Origin: Phytophthora colocasiae
Taxonomy: Eukaryota; Oomycota; Peronosporomycetes; Peronosporales; Peronosporaceae
Direction: 5' to 3'
Assembly: GCA_018806915.1 (NCBI GenBank)
Contig: JAGKQI010000045.1
Location: forward strand, 868,001-932,000
DNA length: 64,000 nt
The translations under genes and the position numbers were made by a program. Shown in pieces: positions 33,201 through 43,600 of the stretch (position 1 is its first letter; every line of letters begins with the position of its first letter). Below the pieces are notes generated by a model. That model saw only the letters and a program-made list of their open reading frames with translations, made no database searches and was not told the DNA's origin.

Positions 33201-34891
33201 AGAAAACAACGAATCGACGCATTGCGCGGTGGTTTAATGAACTTGCGGAGTTTCACCCCATGTTTAAGTGGATTCCAGGTGAGACGAATGTAGTCGCCGA
33301 TGCTATGTCGAGAAACCCGGAATTCGAGCACAAGGCAGCTCAAGTGAGCTTGAAAGAACTTCTGGACACAGCTCAAAATCGTGAAATTGTGGCAACCATG
33401 GTCGCGAACAATATGACCGTGGCGCAGACCGCACAGAAGATGTACTCGTGGAACAAGGACTTGCAGGGACTTGTCAAGAAGCTGAAGCTTGGAGAAAAGG
33501 TTCAGCATTACTCGCTAAATCATGGCGTGCTGTATTATCAGACGCGTGAAGATGAGAGTCCTAGATTGTACATTCCCGATGACGAAGATCTGAAGAATCG
33601 AGTCATTTGTGAGAACCACGATGCAGTTACCGCAGGCCATCCAGGATATTACAAGACCTATGTCGCAGTACGTGAGAAGTACTATTGGCCGAAGATGATG
33701 AAGTATATCCAGCGCTACGTGAACACTTGTGAAATGTGTCAGCGCAACAAGGCGAGGCAGACGAAGCCTCCGGGATTACTTCAACCGCTGGAGATACCTC
33801 GAGGTAGATGGGTCGACATTTCGATGGATTTTGTAGTGTCTCTACCTCCCAGCAAGGATGGCTCGAATGCCATCATGGTCATCGTGGATCGATTGACCAA
33901 GCGTGCAAAGTTTATTGCTACGCAGACGACAGACAGCGCAGAGAGAACTGCGAATGTTTTCATGAAGAGTTATGTAAGAGATCATGGCCTTCCGAAGACG
34001 ATTGTGTCTGATCGTGACTCCAAATTTACGTCTAAGTTTTGGCAGGCTGTTATCACTGCTATGGGAACGCAGCATAACCTGTCATCGGCATTTAGACCGC
34101 AGACGGATGGACAAACGGAACGTACAAACCGTTTTATCGGAGACTATATCCGAGGAGTCATCAACCCAGCCCAGAATGATTGGGATGAGTTTCTTCATTT
34201 GGCAGAGTTCGCCTATAATCGGCGATTGCATGCTACTATTGGCATGTCGCCATTTGAAGCGGATCTGGGATATATTCCATACATGCCCGATGATATAGCG
34301 TCGGATCCGGAGTTCGCGAAGTTGGAGAAAGCAGCAAAAGAGTTCTTACTTCGACAGGAAGTGTTCCTCAAGGTCGCGCAAGACCGTATGAGTGAAGCAC
34401 AGGAGCGCATGAAGCATTATTACGACAGAAACAGACTTGTCCAAGACTTCAACATTGGCGACATGGTGCTACTAGATGGAAAGAATCTGGATATCCGTCA
34501 CAAGGGGTACGCGCAATCAAAGAAGTTTGCTCCTCGATTCATTGGACCTTTTCCAGTTCAAAAGATGGTGTCTCGCGACTCGTATGAATTGGGATTATCA
34601 AAGGGTCTCAAACTGCACCCAGTCTTCCATACTTCACTGCTGAAGCCGTACCGCAAAGACTCCAAGCGCAGGCAGAAGGTGAACAAGGTTGTGCTAGCCG
34701 ACGGAACAGAAGGGCAACTGGTTGAAGCTGTGGTTAACCACCGTAAGTACAAAGGGAAAACGCAGTACAAAATTTGGTTGCTTGGTGAAACCAAGAAGGA
34801 CGCAACGTGGGAACCAGTGGAGAACCTGAAACAAATACCAGGCCTCATCGACCTCTATTGGAAGTCCAAGAAGAGAGACAAGCCCTTGTAA
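30238..34891 (+). pseudogene. gag-pol: Gypsy-2 gag-pol, nearly intact (one frameshift, one stop)
   Basis: ATG 30238 (MAQRRSRAAE). Gag with Gln/Ala-rich N-terminus, then zinc knuckle CNNCGKVGHISPQC (31199-31240). Protease motif 'FIDNGSS' (D at 31361; DNG in place of the common DSG/DTG). Reverse transcriptase with 'MDLLWGYYQVKL', 'TPMGLSGSP' and catalytic YFDD (32510-32521). RNase H ('IRMDASNFAIGG', 'VETDHKSIEM', 'VVADAMSR'). Integrase HHCC ('CEMCQRNK') and DDE (D 33826, D 34009, E 34118). The last 60 residues are a chromodomain ('YKIWLLGETKKDATWEPVEN'). Only two lesions: seven C at about 30569-30575 where six keep frame, and TAG at 32795-32797. Both could be recent or errors. It would make all enzymes for replication and targeted insertion. 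Confidence 0.88.
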
Positions 34892-34919
34892 GTGGTGGTC
34901 CTTTCTCAAAAGGAGGTCA

Positions 34920-35513
34920 TGTGACGTAGTGGTTCAACAGCCACTACGCCAAGAGTTTGAGATCAGCTGGCCGGATTATTCTGGCTCAGCGTAATCTTGA
35001 ATTTTCACATTTTCATATGTCTACGAGTCTATTGGCTATATGTGGTTGCAGTTGCAACTTCAACAGTTCTTATACGTCTTTTCATTGGATGTAAAATCCT
35101 CAGATTGGCAACATTCCAGTTACCATCCGGATATTTTTATTATGGGACGCTATGGGAAAATTCTGTCTCAGCCACGCCGAGGCTTCGCAGGATTTCATTG
35201 GCAGAGAAAGATAGTAGCAGGATTTGAGAAAGATAGTTTTTAGGATAGGACCTGGATACTTGGGTGCGTGTCTAGTCACCCAGGATCGTTGGTTGCGAGG
35301 CAACTACTAGCTAGCACCAACAAAACTAACTCAATCAATCACTTCTCAAGTTTCATTCTACTGTTCAAGTCAACTCCTCCAGCAAGACCACGACTGCAGC
35401 GCCGCCGCTGCCCACTCGACTTCGCCTCCGACTCGCCACCGCCTCCGACCTCAACTCTTCGTCAAGGCCGCCAACGACTGCTTCCTCCGTTTGGCTGGCC
35501 TGAGAACGTCACA
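34920..35513 (+). repeat. Gypsy-2 LTR, right (594 bp)
   Basis: TGTGACGTAG ... GAACGTCACA, preceded by the same purine tract as the left LTR. Next base (35514) is in an M96-like exon. Confidence 0.85.
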
Positions 35514-35765
35514 TTTAGTGCTGCTTGTCAGGACAAACTCCATGTAGATCAACACTATATCTACTGGGCCCAGTTTGTTTGTCGCTGGTCGGAAAGAGTA
35601 GTTCCACCAAAGCTTCTGGATTAAGGCATCAGTGCTCAGAGCTTCAGAAAACTGAATGAACATCATGTATTTCGTCTACTGTAGTGAACATTTCTCTTCA
35701 TCCGAGTGTTAACAACTTAAACGCGGAGACAATTTGTTCCCACTGGACGACGCACTGAGCCCACT
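35514..35765 (+). pseudogene. M96-like C-terminal fragment, copy c, with its 3' flank
   Basis: The last about 36 codons ('HYIYWAQFVCRWSERVV', stop at 35622-35624) and about 140 bp of downstream sequence, both matching copy g (minus strand, 17300-17640). The 5' part of the gene is not on the other side of Gypsy-2, so the retroelement and this gene end were joined by recombination or the rest was deleted. Confidence 0.7.
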
Positions 35766-36348
35766 ACACTAGTGGTGTCAACAGTTAGGATCCTAACTGA
35801 TTCAACAAACGTAACTGCTACAGTTAGTTACGGAATCGCCTAACTGCGCTGACTGTCCAATCTTCTGTTCATGTTATTTTGGTCTGCAGTAGTTGACACA
35901 CCATTTAAATGTAACGAAGACAACGTGGTCGTCCCATAACCGGTATGACATACAAAGTTGAGTCATGCTTATTCAAGCGCAATTGAACGATAAAAACTCA
36001 CGCGATCAACGTTTACTGCCGGATGTTTATCAGCGAGATAGGATTCCTTGGGACAAAGCTGTTGCTGTTTGGACTGGTGGCATTATTCATGCCACAAGCA
36101 TGAGTTCTTTTACAGTATGCTAAAAACATGTTGAAATACTAAAGCATCTGCAAACTGTATCACAACCTCAAAGCCTTAGGAATAGTCAGTGTGACAGAGA
36201 GCTAGCAACTTCAAGGACGTCAATATATACCGACGCATCTCCTTCAAACCGGTTCACAAAAGGTTTTTAGTCATCAGGTTTTGCGTGACAGCGCAGCGTC
36301 AGAATTAGTCCTCACACTTCAGATCTTTTCGCAAAGAGCATTAGCAAG
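35766..36348. other. Region upstream of the split M96-like gene
   Basis: No gene seen. Short repeats of the form AACTG/CAGTTAG occur near 35775-35860. A possible initiator (CTCACACTTCAGATCTTTTC, about 36310-36330) precedes ATG 36349, but its match to Inr/FPR is weak. Confidence 0.4.
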
Positions 36349-36386
36349 ATGATTGTAGCCGACAAAGGGCCGAAGGGCAGGCCTCG
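36349..36386 (+). pseudogene. M96-like gene d, first 12 codons, before the Gypsy-3 insertion
   Basis: ATG 36349 (MIVADKGPKGRP) plus two bases of codon 13. The frame is interrupted at 36386 by the LTR of Gypsy-3 and resumes at 50033 in phase: CG here plus T at 50033 makes an Arg codon, using one copy of the CTCG target duplication (36383-36386 and 50029-50032). The whole gene would be 391 aa. As it stands this fragment cannot give the protein unless the 13.6-kb element is spliced out. Confidence 0.75.
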
Positions 36387-36813
36387 TGTCGCGATCTAGC
36401 TAAGGATCGAGTACTAGCGGGCTGTTAGGTGAGTGCAGGTCCAAGTAGGGAGTTCGAAGACTAACTTAAACAAATATAAGTCACTTGTTGTTGTTGTTGC
36501 TCTTAGCAGGTAAAATCACGACTGACTAGTTAGGCCGGGAACTCACTACTTCTGAAAAACACTTGAGGGAGTGACTTCCCGTCTATACGGCAGGGCGGGA
36601 GTCCTCGGAGGTGACCTCCCCGCACGACACTCGAGGGAGGACACTGAAGGACCGCTCAGATAAAATAGACAGGGACACACCGCTGAGTGGACCTCCGACA
36701 ATCTGCTACGCCAAGTGATCACAACACGGCGAGTGCGACGAGTGACAAGGCCCCGAGGCATGGGGCTCAACAGAACTTGCTGGTTCGAGGGTCTCATTCC
36801 CGGGCACGGGACA
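36387..36813 (-). repeat. Gypsy-3 LTR (3' LTR in element orientation)
   Basis: Plus strand TGTCGCGATC ... GCACGGGACA. Contains a TTG-repeat (near 36487-36500). Matches 49602-50028. Confidence 0.92.
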
Positions 36814-37887
36814 AACTCCCCGACCATAAGCCGGTCGTCCTCGATCGGCCTTGTCGTGACCCATGCCACGGAGGCATTGCACGACGCGCAGTTCTTCATC
36901 GCTGAGGACGAAGGCAGCTTCACCTGGTTCGACGCTGGGTGGGCAAGTAGTCATAGGATGAGTTGTCGTCGGAGCCTCAACCGGGGGTCGACGCGAGGGG
37001 GTAGAGTCACGATTTCTATGGGGAGTAGTCGTAAGTCGACTAGTAGTAGCAGGAGCCGCAGGTCCCGCAAGGCTAGCGAGGCAAGCAGCCTCCCGACGAT
37101 TACACCTGTTCACTTCGCGACGCACGGATGTGAGTGCTTTCTTCACCACTACCCGAGGAGTAGCACTATCCAAATGACCGCTTCCTTGGCCGAAACGCCA
37201 CCCGTGAGTCACTATCCCGACCGCAACTATCACACCAGTAGAAGGAGCCAGCCAATGAGTCCACCCAAGCAGCAGGTTGAACGCGTTCGATATCACGAGG
37301 ACAACGATCAAACCGGTAGTTCCGAGGGTTAGGAACTCCAACAAGTCGAACAGCTTCATAGGAATGTGAATGAGGAGAGAGAGAATCAGCAGGGCGAACC
37401 AGCAGCAGCCCTTAACCACGGCCACAACACGCTGGCAGACAGTAGCCCAAGCTTCCCTCGACGCACGAGTGTAAGCCAAGTAGGAGTGTCCCGATCTCAT
37501 ACTTAAGTCAGGGATATAATCTCCAAAGGTGACTAGTAGGGCAGTCCACCAGCTCCGTAACATTACACCATACTGTCCGTACTCCGCCTCGCCTTCCTCA
37601 AGCACTTAAACGGGGACGGCGAAGAAGGCATTCCACAGAGCAAAAGCGTAAGAGAGCCCCGTGAGTTGGTTTAGCTCCGAGTCGCAAAGCACTTCTTGGT
37701 AGCGAGTCACGAAGTTGACTGTCATAGACGAGTTCACTGAGATTACCATCCAGACTTGAGTCATGAATGACCAGACGACTCCCCGAACGGAAGATGTCAG
37801 CACCCAGAGTAGCACGGTCGTCAGATAGGCAGGAAGTAGTTCGATGCGGAAGTAGTTTTCGTAGGCAGACTGCAGTAGCTCGTGCAT
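36706..37887 (-). pseudogene. Gypsy-3 ORF3: multi-spanning membrane protein frame, one in-frame stop
   Basis: First ATG 37887 (MHELLQSAYENY), 60 nt after an Inr/FPR-like site at 37947-37962. The frame runs to TAA at 37606-37608 and then on without a break to 36706, entering the 3' LTR (36813). At least four hydrophobic segments are visible: 'LLPAYLTTVLLWVL', 'YAFALWNAFFAV', 'CCWFALLILSLLI' and 'TTGLIVVLVISNAF', then a Pro/Thr/Arg-rich soluble tail. Position after pol recalls env-like genes, but several membrane spans and no clear fusion peptide argue against a classical envelope. I do not recognise the family. The TAA makes this copy defective unless read through. Confidence 0.55.
36814..36830 (-). 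other. Gypsy-3 polypurine tract candidate
   Basis: Minus strand TGGTCGGGGAGTT ends immediately before the 3' LTR start TGTCCCG. It is G-rich, as plus-strand primers are, but not long. Confidence 0.4.
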
Positions 37888-37946
37888 GTCGGTGAGCTTG
37901 AGTCGCGGAATGAAGTCGCAGGGGAAGTCGCTCGTAGGGTAGGAGT

Positions 37947-37962
37947 CCAAAAGTGAAATGAC
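37947..37962 (-). promoter_or_regulatory. Inr/FPR-like core promoter for Gypsy-3 ORF3
   Basis: Minus strand GTCATTTCACTTTTGG fits TCATTYYN followed by a CWTTT-like flank, 60-75 nt before ATG 37887. Confidence 0.45.
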
Positions 37963-38217
37963 AGGAGTAGTCTACCAGAACAACTCGAGCGGCAGGCCGT
38001 ACCCAAGAGGAGGGCAGTTCCCCACACTAGACTTTCGTATGAGGAAGAGTCTCAGAAACTCCACAGGGCATTTCCGGTCATTCCCAGAGGTCTTTCGCGG
38101 AGATAGCGCCGAAACACTCACGCCTCGTCCCAGGACGCAACGGGGCCCCAGGGCAAAGTCCTTCAGTAGACACACACGCTCAAGGGAACCGTATAGTCAT
38201 TCGCACGGCAACGAGTG

Positions 38218-38239
38218 GCTCTCATTCTCCAACTTGCCA
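38218..38239 (+). promoter_or_regulatory. Inr/FPR core promoter for the Gypsy-3 antisense gene
   Basis: CTCTCATTCTCCAACTTGCC fits the oomycete TCATTYYN initiator with a CAACTT flank, 42-63 nt before ATG 38281. With the site at 37947-37962 on the other strand it brackets a head-to-head interval of about 255 bp. Confidence 0.55.
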
Positions 38240-38280
38240 AGTCCCCGGCACCCGGATCCCAACACAGAGTCTCCGTCACC

Positions 38281-39930
38281 ATGGGCACCACCAAGTCTGC
38301 TCCGAACACGCCGCCCCCCGCTTCGCCGCCCACCACCGAACCCGCCTCTGGGTCATTGAACGATGAGATAGTCAAGCAGATAGCCGCAATTATTGTCCCA
38401 GGAGTGACTTCTTCAGAGCAGAAGATTAAGAAGCAAGCGCAGCGTGAGTTTTGGTCGACCATGCGAGAGAAACTTTCGGTCAATGAGGCCTCCTCTGGTT
38501 TGTTTGTCCTAGACCAGATTGCACTGGCCATTCTCGACGACGCTGAGGATAAAGACACCGCCTTCACGGACCCGGTGATGCTGCTGCCCAAACCGTCGGC
38601 GCAGCGCGAGGCCACCAACGCCTACGTTCACGACAGATTCTCGGATACTCACGATCTCCCGAATCCAGAGGTTAATTCGGCACCCGTGGTCCGTGGTAAC
38701 GCTCCGCCGGTTGCGAAGATAACTCCTAAGCATAAGCCGACTAAGAAGAAGGGGGCAACGACGGCGTCGGAGGCGGCGACGAGTGCAGCTCTCCTTGCCC
38801 TGGGCAAGGACAAGTCCCCTTCAGCCTTGGGTAAGCGAAAGGCGTCCCCAAAAGCGCACAAGGAGTCCAAGAAGGCGAAAGCGTCAGAGGACACCGTCAC
38901 TGCCCCGCCCGAGACCGACTTCAGTCCTCTCGTGCTTGCCGACAACACCCCAGCCAGGATAGCCGCCGATGTCGAGGCCATTTACCGCCGGGCCTCCAAT
39001 ATGGGCAAATTCTGTTTCGAGTTAGCGTACCCTTGGGAGCACTCCAAAGTGTGGTACGATCCCTTGGAACATCAAGAGTTACACTTAGCCCACTGGCGCT
39101 TCTGGATGGCGAATCGGAGTCGCTTTTTCGAGTGGCAGCTCAATGCTCCTCTTCGAAGTAGTTCGGCCAAAGGTCAGCGACGCCGGTGGAAGCAGTTGGC
39201 TTGCACCGAGCGACTTAAGTTCATCAGTCTCTGCATCACGAACTGGGGTTACTATGGGTTCTTGCGACTCTTCGAGGGAGTCGAACCCGACCGGCTACTA
39301 ATGTGGATGGGTGGACAACCTGGTAAAAATGCTCCAGATGCAAACAAGTACGATGGCCCCACGATGCAGAATCTCACGAGTTTATACGCCCAAGACCGGG
39401 CAGCGTATAATGCTCAAGTAAAGGGGGCTTTGAAGCCGTTTCAGCTAGACCAGGGAGGTTTTCGCAATATCACGACCTTGCTGGTGTTCACCAATGCCCT
39501 GGATCCAGATCAGAAGCCTGAGAATCGCTTGACCGATGAAGCTCTGGCTCTGGTTCGTAGAGACGTTTGTTCCAAGGAAGATCCCGACAAAGAACGGTGG
39601 GTTGGAGATCGTCTTTCGGGAGTCTGGTACAAGTTGACCCACTGTAGTCGTATTGAGAAGTTGGAGAGGGAGATAAAGGGGAAGGTCGAGGCCGGCACTT
39701 ACAAGCCCTTGTCCGTCTCACCCTTCAACGCCAAGGAGGAGAGCACGCCCGGGTACACCAGCTGGCTTCGCTCAGACGATAGTTATACAGCAGAGATAGC
39801 CATTCCGTTGAAAGGAATCCGAGGGAAGAAGGAGTCGGAAGAGGGTGAGTCCGAAGAGGAGAGTGACTTCGACGAGGACGATCTCGACGAGGAGAAGCCG
39901 CCTGTGCCAGCTAAGTATGCGCCAGAGTGA
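38281..39930 (+). CDS. Gypsy-3 antisense gene: 549-aa uncharacterised protein
   Basis: ATG 38281 in a strong context (GTCACCATGG), open to TGA at 39928-39930. N-terminus rich in Pro, Ser and Thr; residues about 145-205 carry basic clusters ('KHKPTKKKG', 'KRKASPKAHKESKKAK') typical of nuclear signals. The central part (about 220-500) is folded-looking and aromatic-rich ('WEHSKVWYD', 'LHLAHWRFWM', 'ITNWGYYGFL', 'LLMWMGGQPGK'). The last 35 residues are acidic (ESEEESDFDEDDLDEE). No domain recognised. It is opposite in strand to gag-pol and converges with pol (728 bp apart). Nuclear location is inferred from composition. An intact 1.65-kb frame suggests selection or recent spread. Maize Grande1 carries an antisense gene in the same relative place, but I see no similarity claim to make. 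Confidence 0.75.
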   Translation: MGTTKSAPNTPPPASPPTTEPASGSLNDEIVKQIAAIIVPGVTSSEQKIKKQAQREFWSTMREKLSVNEASSGLFVLDQIALAILDDAEDKDTAFTDPVMLLPKPSAQREATNAYVHDRFSDTHDLPNPEVNSAPVVRGNAPPVAKITPKHKPTKKKGATTASEAATSAALLALGKDKSPSALGKRKASPKAHKESKKAKASEDTVTAPPETDFSPLVLADNTPARIAADVEAIYRRASNMGKFCFELAYPWEHSKVWYDPLEHQELHLAHWRFWMANRSRFFEWQLNAPLRSSSAKGQRRRWKQLACTERLKFISLCITNWGYYGFLRLFEGVEPDRLLMWMGGQPGKNAPDANKYDGPTMQNLTSLYAQDRAAYNAQVKGALKPFQLDQGGFRNITTLLVFTNALDPDQKPENRLTDEALALVRRDVCSKEDPDKERWVGDRLSGVWYKLTHCSRIEKLEREIKGKVEAGTYKPLSVSPFNAKEESTPGYTSWLRSDDSYTAEIAIPLKGIRGKKESEEGESEEESDFDEDDLDEEKPPVPAKYAPE

Positions 39931-40658
39931 AGGAGTAGCAGTGTTTCGACGTAGCAGTAAGATGACAGTTCATATCACTTCGTGTAGTCATCAGTTCTAA
40001 CAGCGTAATCTCAGATCACTCGCTTGTATCGCCCACACTATTCTTGTCAGAATCGCCCCTTTTCACGAGTAGTAAAGTCAGCCACCAGCTTAGTAATACT
40101 CAAGGTCACAGGGCGAATTCATCCCGCCACCAATCTCCCAAGAGAGAAGGGATCACCAAGTCGTTAAGGTCACGGCGTAGCTGATAGCCCCTGAAGTCGG
40201 CAAAGTCACCATGCGACGGTCAGTTGCCGAAGTAGTCAAAGTCACCGCGCGACAGTTAGTCGTCGAAGTCGTCAAAGTTACCACGCTACAGTCAGTCGTC
40301 GAAGTAGGCAGAGTTCATCTAGTGGTAGTAATTCATCAAAGAGAGGTCAATTCGTCAAGCAGCAGCCAGTCACCCAGTAGAGTTCAATCGTCGAGCAGTA
40401 GTCAGTCACCAAGTAAGTAGTCGATCCCCAGTAGCTGTCCGCTCCGACAACTAGTAATAGTCGGCAGTCACGACTTCCGCCGCGAGTACCCCAAGCTAAG
40501 TAACCGCCGGAAGTTCACAGATTCACGTAGGGACAGTCATCGGACCATCCAAATGCAGTAAAAGTAAATGAAAAGAAGAGTGTTCCACTTGAACACTCGA
40601 GTCGCAAGACTTATCGTCAAGAGGAGTCGTCACCGTCTTGACTAGTCCAGCTTATTCC
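39931..40658. repeat. Gypsy-3 spacer between antisense gene and pol, with short repeats
   Basis: No gene seen. From about 40200 to 40320 units of about 45 bp recur (AGTCGTCGAAGTCGTCAAAGT-like, written here in pieces as AGTCGTCGAAGT and CAAAGTYACC), and AGTCGAGCAGYAGTCAGTC-like parts follow to about 40415. Possibly holds terminators for the two converging genes. Confidence 0.45.
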
Positions 40659-43600
40659 TTAGAAGAGTAACTCATCCTCGTCGACAGCCGCGTTGGCGTC
40701 GACCAGCCGAGCACTACGGCGGAGTTGAGGGAGTCCCTGTTCTTTTCGCCGAGTACTCTCGAACAATGTGATCAGCGCGTCAAAGTCAGGGCGTAGGGAA
40801 GTCGCAGGCAACCAACTCGTCTCGTAGGTAGCAAGTAGCACTAGATACTGCAACTCGCCGGCTTTCTTTCTTCGAGCAAGTATGTCGACCACCGGTAGAC
40901 TCGCTCCGGCGAAAGCAGTTTCTTCAGATCCAATGACAAGTCGTTCGATATAGCTCGTCGAGGGTAAGTCTTCCTCAGCGAGAGGACCCTCGTCATCCTC
41001 ACCCGGAGTAGTAGTAATGCCTTCAGGTACTTCGGTAGGAAAAGGTCGACTCCAGCGACCCCGAAATGGTTTGAGTCGGTTTACATTGATGGTGACTACT
41101 CTGTTCGGGTGAGTCGGGATGGCGACGCGGTAGGCGTTCTCTCCGACAGAGCCCACTATTCGGTAAGGACCATGCCAGGAGAAGGCTAACTTCCTCGAAG
41201 TCTTTTCTCCTCGGCGAGCCCTGAAATACTGGTAGACCCAGACAGCATCACCTTCCTCAAACTTCACAGACACTTGACCTTGGAGTCGCTGTCCATGGCG
41301 ACTCTGTGCCTTGAGTAGTTGTCTTTCGACTAGTCGGCGAGTATCACGTAGAGACAGGTAGAGTCGACGTCGGTAAGTCGCGACCTCATTACTCTTCCAC
41401 TGAGAGGAAGTGTTCAGGAAAGCCAAGTCGAGGGGTAGCACTGGGTCACGACCATACAGACTGAAGAACGGTGAGTCACCCAGGGCCTCGTGGAAGGAAG
41501 TCCGATAGGCGAAGAGTACTCTAGGTAGATATAAGTCCCAGTCATCTTGGGACTCACTCACGTACATGCGTAGCATTCCAATTAGAGTCCCGTTGAATCG
41601 TTCGACAAGTCCTTGAGTTTGTGGGTGATAAGCTGCCCCAAACAACTTCTTAATTCCTAGAGTCTCGTACAGCGACCTCGCCAACTCGGAGATAAAGTTT
41701 GACCCTTGGTCACTTAGTAGCTTTTCAGGCACTCCATGCCGCGAAATCACCTCGTTCACCATAACCTCCACAAAAGTCACCGAATCTAAAAGCTCAACAG
41801 CAAAAGCTTCCACCCACCGGGTGAAGTAGTCCGCAAACACCAGGATAAACTTGTTGCCTCTAGGAGTAGTCACGAGAGGGCCAACAGCATCCACCACAAG
41901 TAGCGAAAAGGGACCAGACAGTTCTTGGATGGGCATTTTCTGCATGAGTCCATTCCGCCAAGGGCGGTAGCCTTTGCCACTCCCGCAAACAGTACACTCG
42001 CGGACGTACTCGGCGACGTCCTTCTTCCAGCCGTGCCAGTAGGCGTGCTTGCGCACTTTGTCCATAGTTTTAGTGACTCCCACGTGAGCAGCGAACACGT
42101 CAGCATGGCAGTGGTGTAGTACAGTAGCGACGTAGGTAATCGGTATCACTGGGACTTCCAGCGATCGAGCGGGGCCAGCTCGAGCCTTTAAATGGACTCG
42201 TCGCATTAAGATTCCGTTTTTCACTGTGTAGTGTGGAGCCAAGGATAACACTTTCGCTCGCAGTTGTGCATCTAGGGCCAGTGCACCACTCTCCAAGAAG
42301 GCAATCATCGCCAGTATCCAAGGAGTGCGCTTCTGCTCTTCTTTAAAGCGGGCCTGATCCAGGCCAAACACATCAACGGGGGAGACAAGTAGTTGTTCTT
42401 CGTCTAGGGAAGTCTCTTCAGTCTGAGGGGTCGGAGTAGTAGTTGCGGCAGTAGGTTCTTCGACAGGGAGTCGCTCCCCGACCGCGACTTGATCACTTCC
42501 TCCGGTACTAGTAGGAGTCGCTCCAGTGACTTCTTCAGTCGCGACTTCAGTCTCACCCTCCTCGACCAGAACGGGAACCGGGTCCTCTTCGTTAGCTTCA
42601 TTCAGTAGATCCGCCATAGTAACAGCATTGACAGTCACGGCATGTAGCCTAGAGAGTCCGTCCACGTGACCCATAGAAGTACCAGGCCGATGATACACTT
42701 TGAACCGCAACTGGGACAACTCCATCGCCCACCTGGCGAGTTTAGCGTTGTTAGTTCTGTTCGCGTCACTGAACACCCACAGTAGTGCCTTATGGTCAGT
42801 GAAGAGGTCGAACTCACAACGATCGAGGTAGCACCTGAACTTGCGAGTTGCCCATACGATCCCCCAGCACTCGATCTCCGAAGTGCCGTTCTGGTTGTTC
42901 ACCCAGTTCTTCTCTGACCCAACTAGTAGTTTACTAGCGTAGGCGATAGCTCGGTCACGGCCGGCGACTTCTTGCATCAAACAGGCACCCACGGCTAGCT
43001 TCGAGGAGTCGACATAGAGCTTAAATCGCTTGTTGAAGTCCGGGTAGACTAGAATAGGAGGTTCGACTAGCTTACGTTTCAGCTGCACAAAAGCAGATTC
43101 GCAGTCAGGGCTCCACTCGAAGGGAACACCCTTGGCCTTCAGCCTCTCGATGGGTGAAGAGATAGCAGCATACCCCGGTATATACCTCCGGAAGTAACTA
43201 GTCAAGCCCAGGAATGCGCGAACTGCACGGAGGTCACTGGGTCGCTCGACATTCATGACTGCCTTCACCTTCTCAGGATTAGGAAGTATACCGGAGGGAG
43301 TGACTATGTGACCGAGGAAAGCCACTTGGTCACGACCCCACTTACACTTCTTCATCTTGAGTTTAAAACCGGCAGTCCTGAAGCGCTCGAGTACTTGCCG
43401 AAGTCGCACAAGGTGAGTCGGGAAGTCGTCACTGAAGACTACACAGTCGTCCAAGTAGACTAAACAAGTTCGCCACTTCAAGTCGACTAACACTCCTTCC
43501 ATAAGTCGCTCAAATGCAGGCACTGCATTGCACAGTCCAAATGGCATAACTAGCCACTCGAACAGTCCAAATTTGCAGGCGAAGGCCGTCTTCCCGACAC

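Larger units (their letters stand above)
27504..35513 (+). mobile_element. Gypsy-2: chromodomain Ty3/Gypsy element, partial copy plus full copy sharing an LTR
   Basis: Order: partial integrase to PPT (27504-28981), LTR (28982-29574), internal region (29575-34919), LTR (34920-35513). 27504-29574 matches 33439-35513 almost base for base, apart from small indels (1 base near 28405, 2 near 28567, 1 in the LTR). This tandem layout arises by unequal recombination between LTRs. The left junction is not an LTR end and lies in an unrelated gene. The right LTR ends against an M96-like exon (35514). Confidence 0.85.

Noticed and set aside
36715..37332. Plus-strand frame of 205 codons in Gypsy-3 near the LTR
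   Set aside because: It is the shadow of the ORF3 frame on the other strand, starts inside the LTR and has no coding features.
36706..37887. Calling Gypsy-3 ORF3 an envelope gene
   Set aside because: Several membrane spans, no clear signal peptide, cleavage site or fusion peptide; only the position fits.
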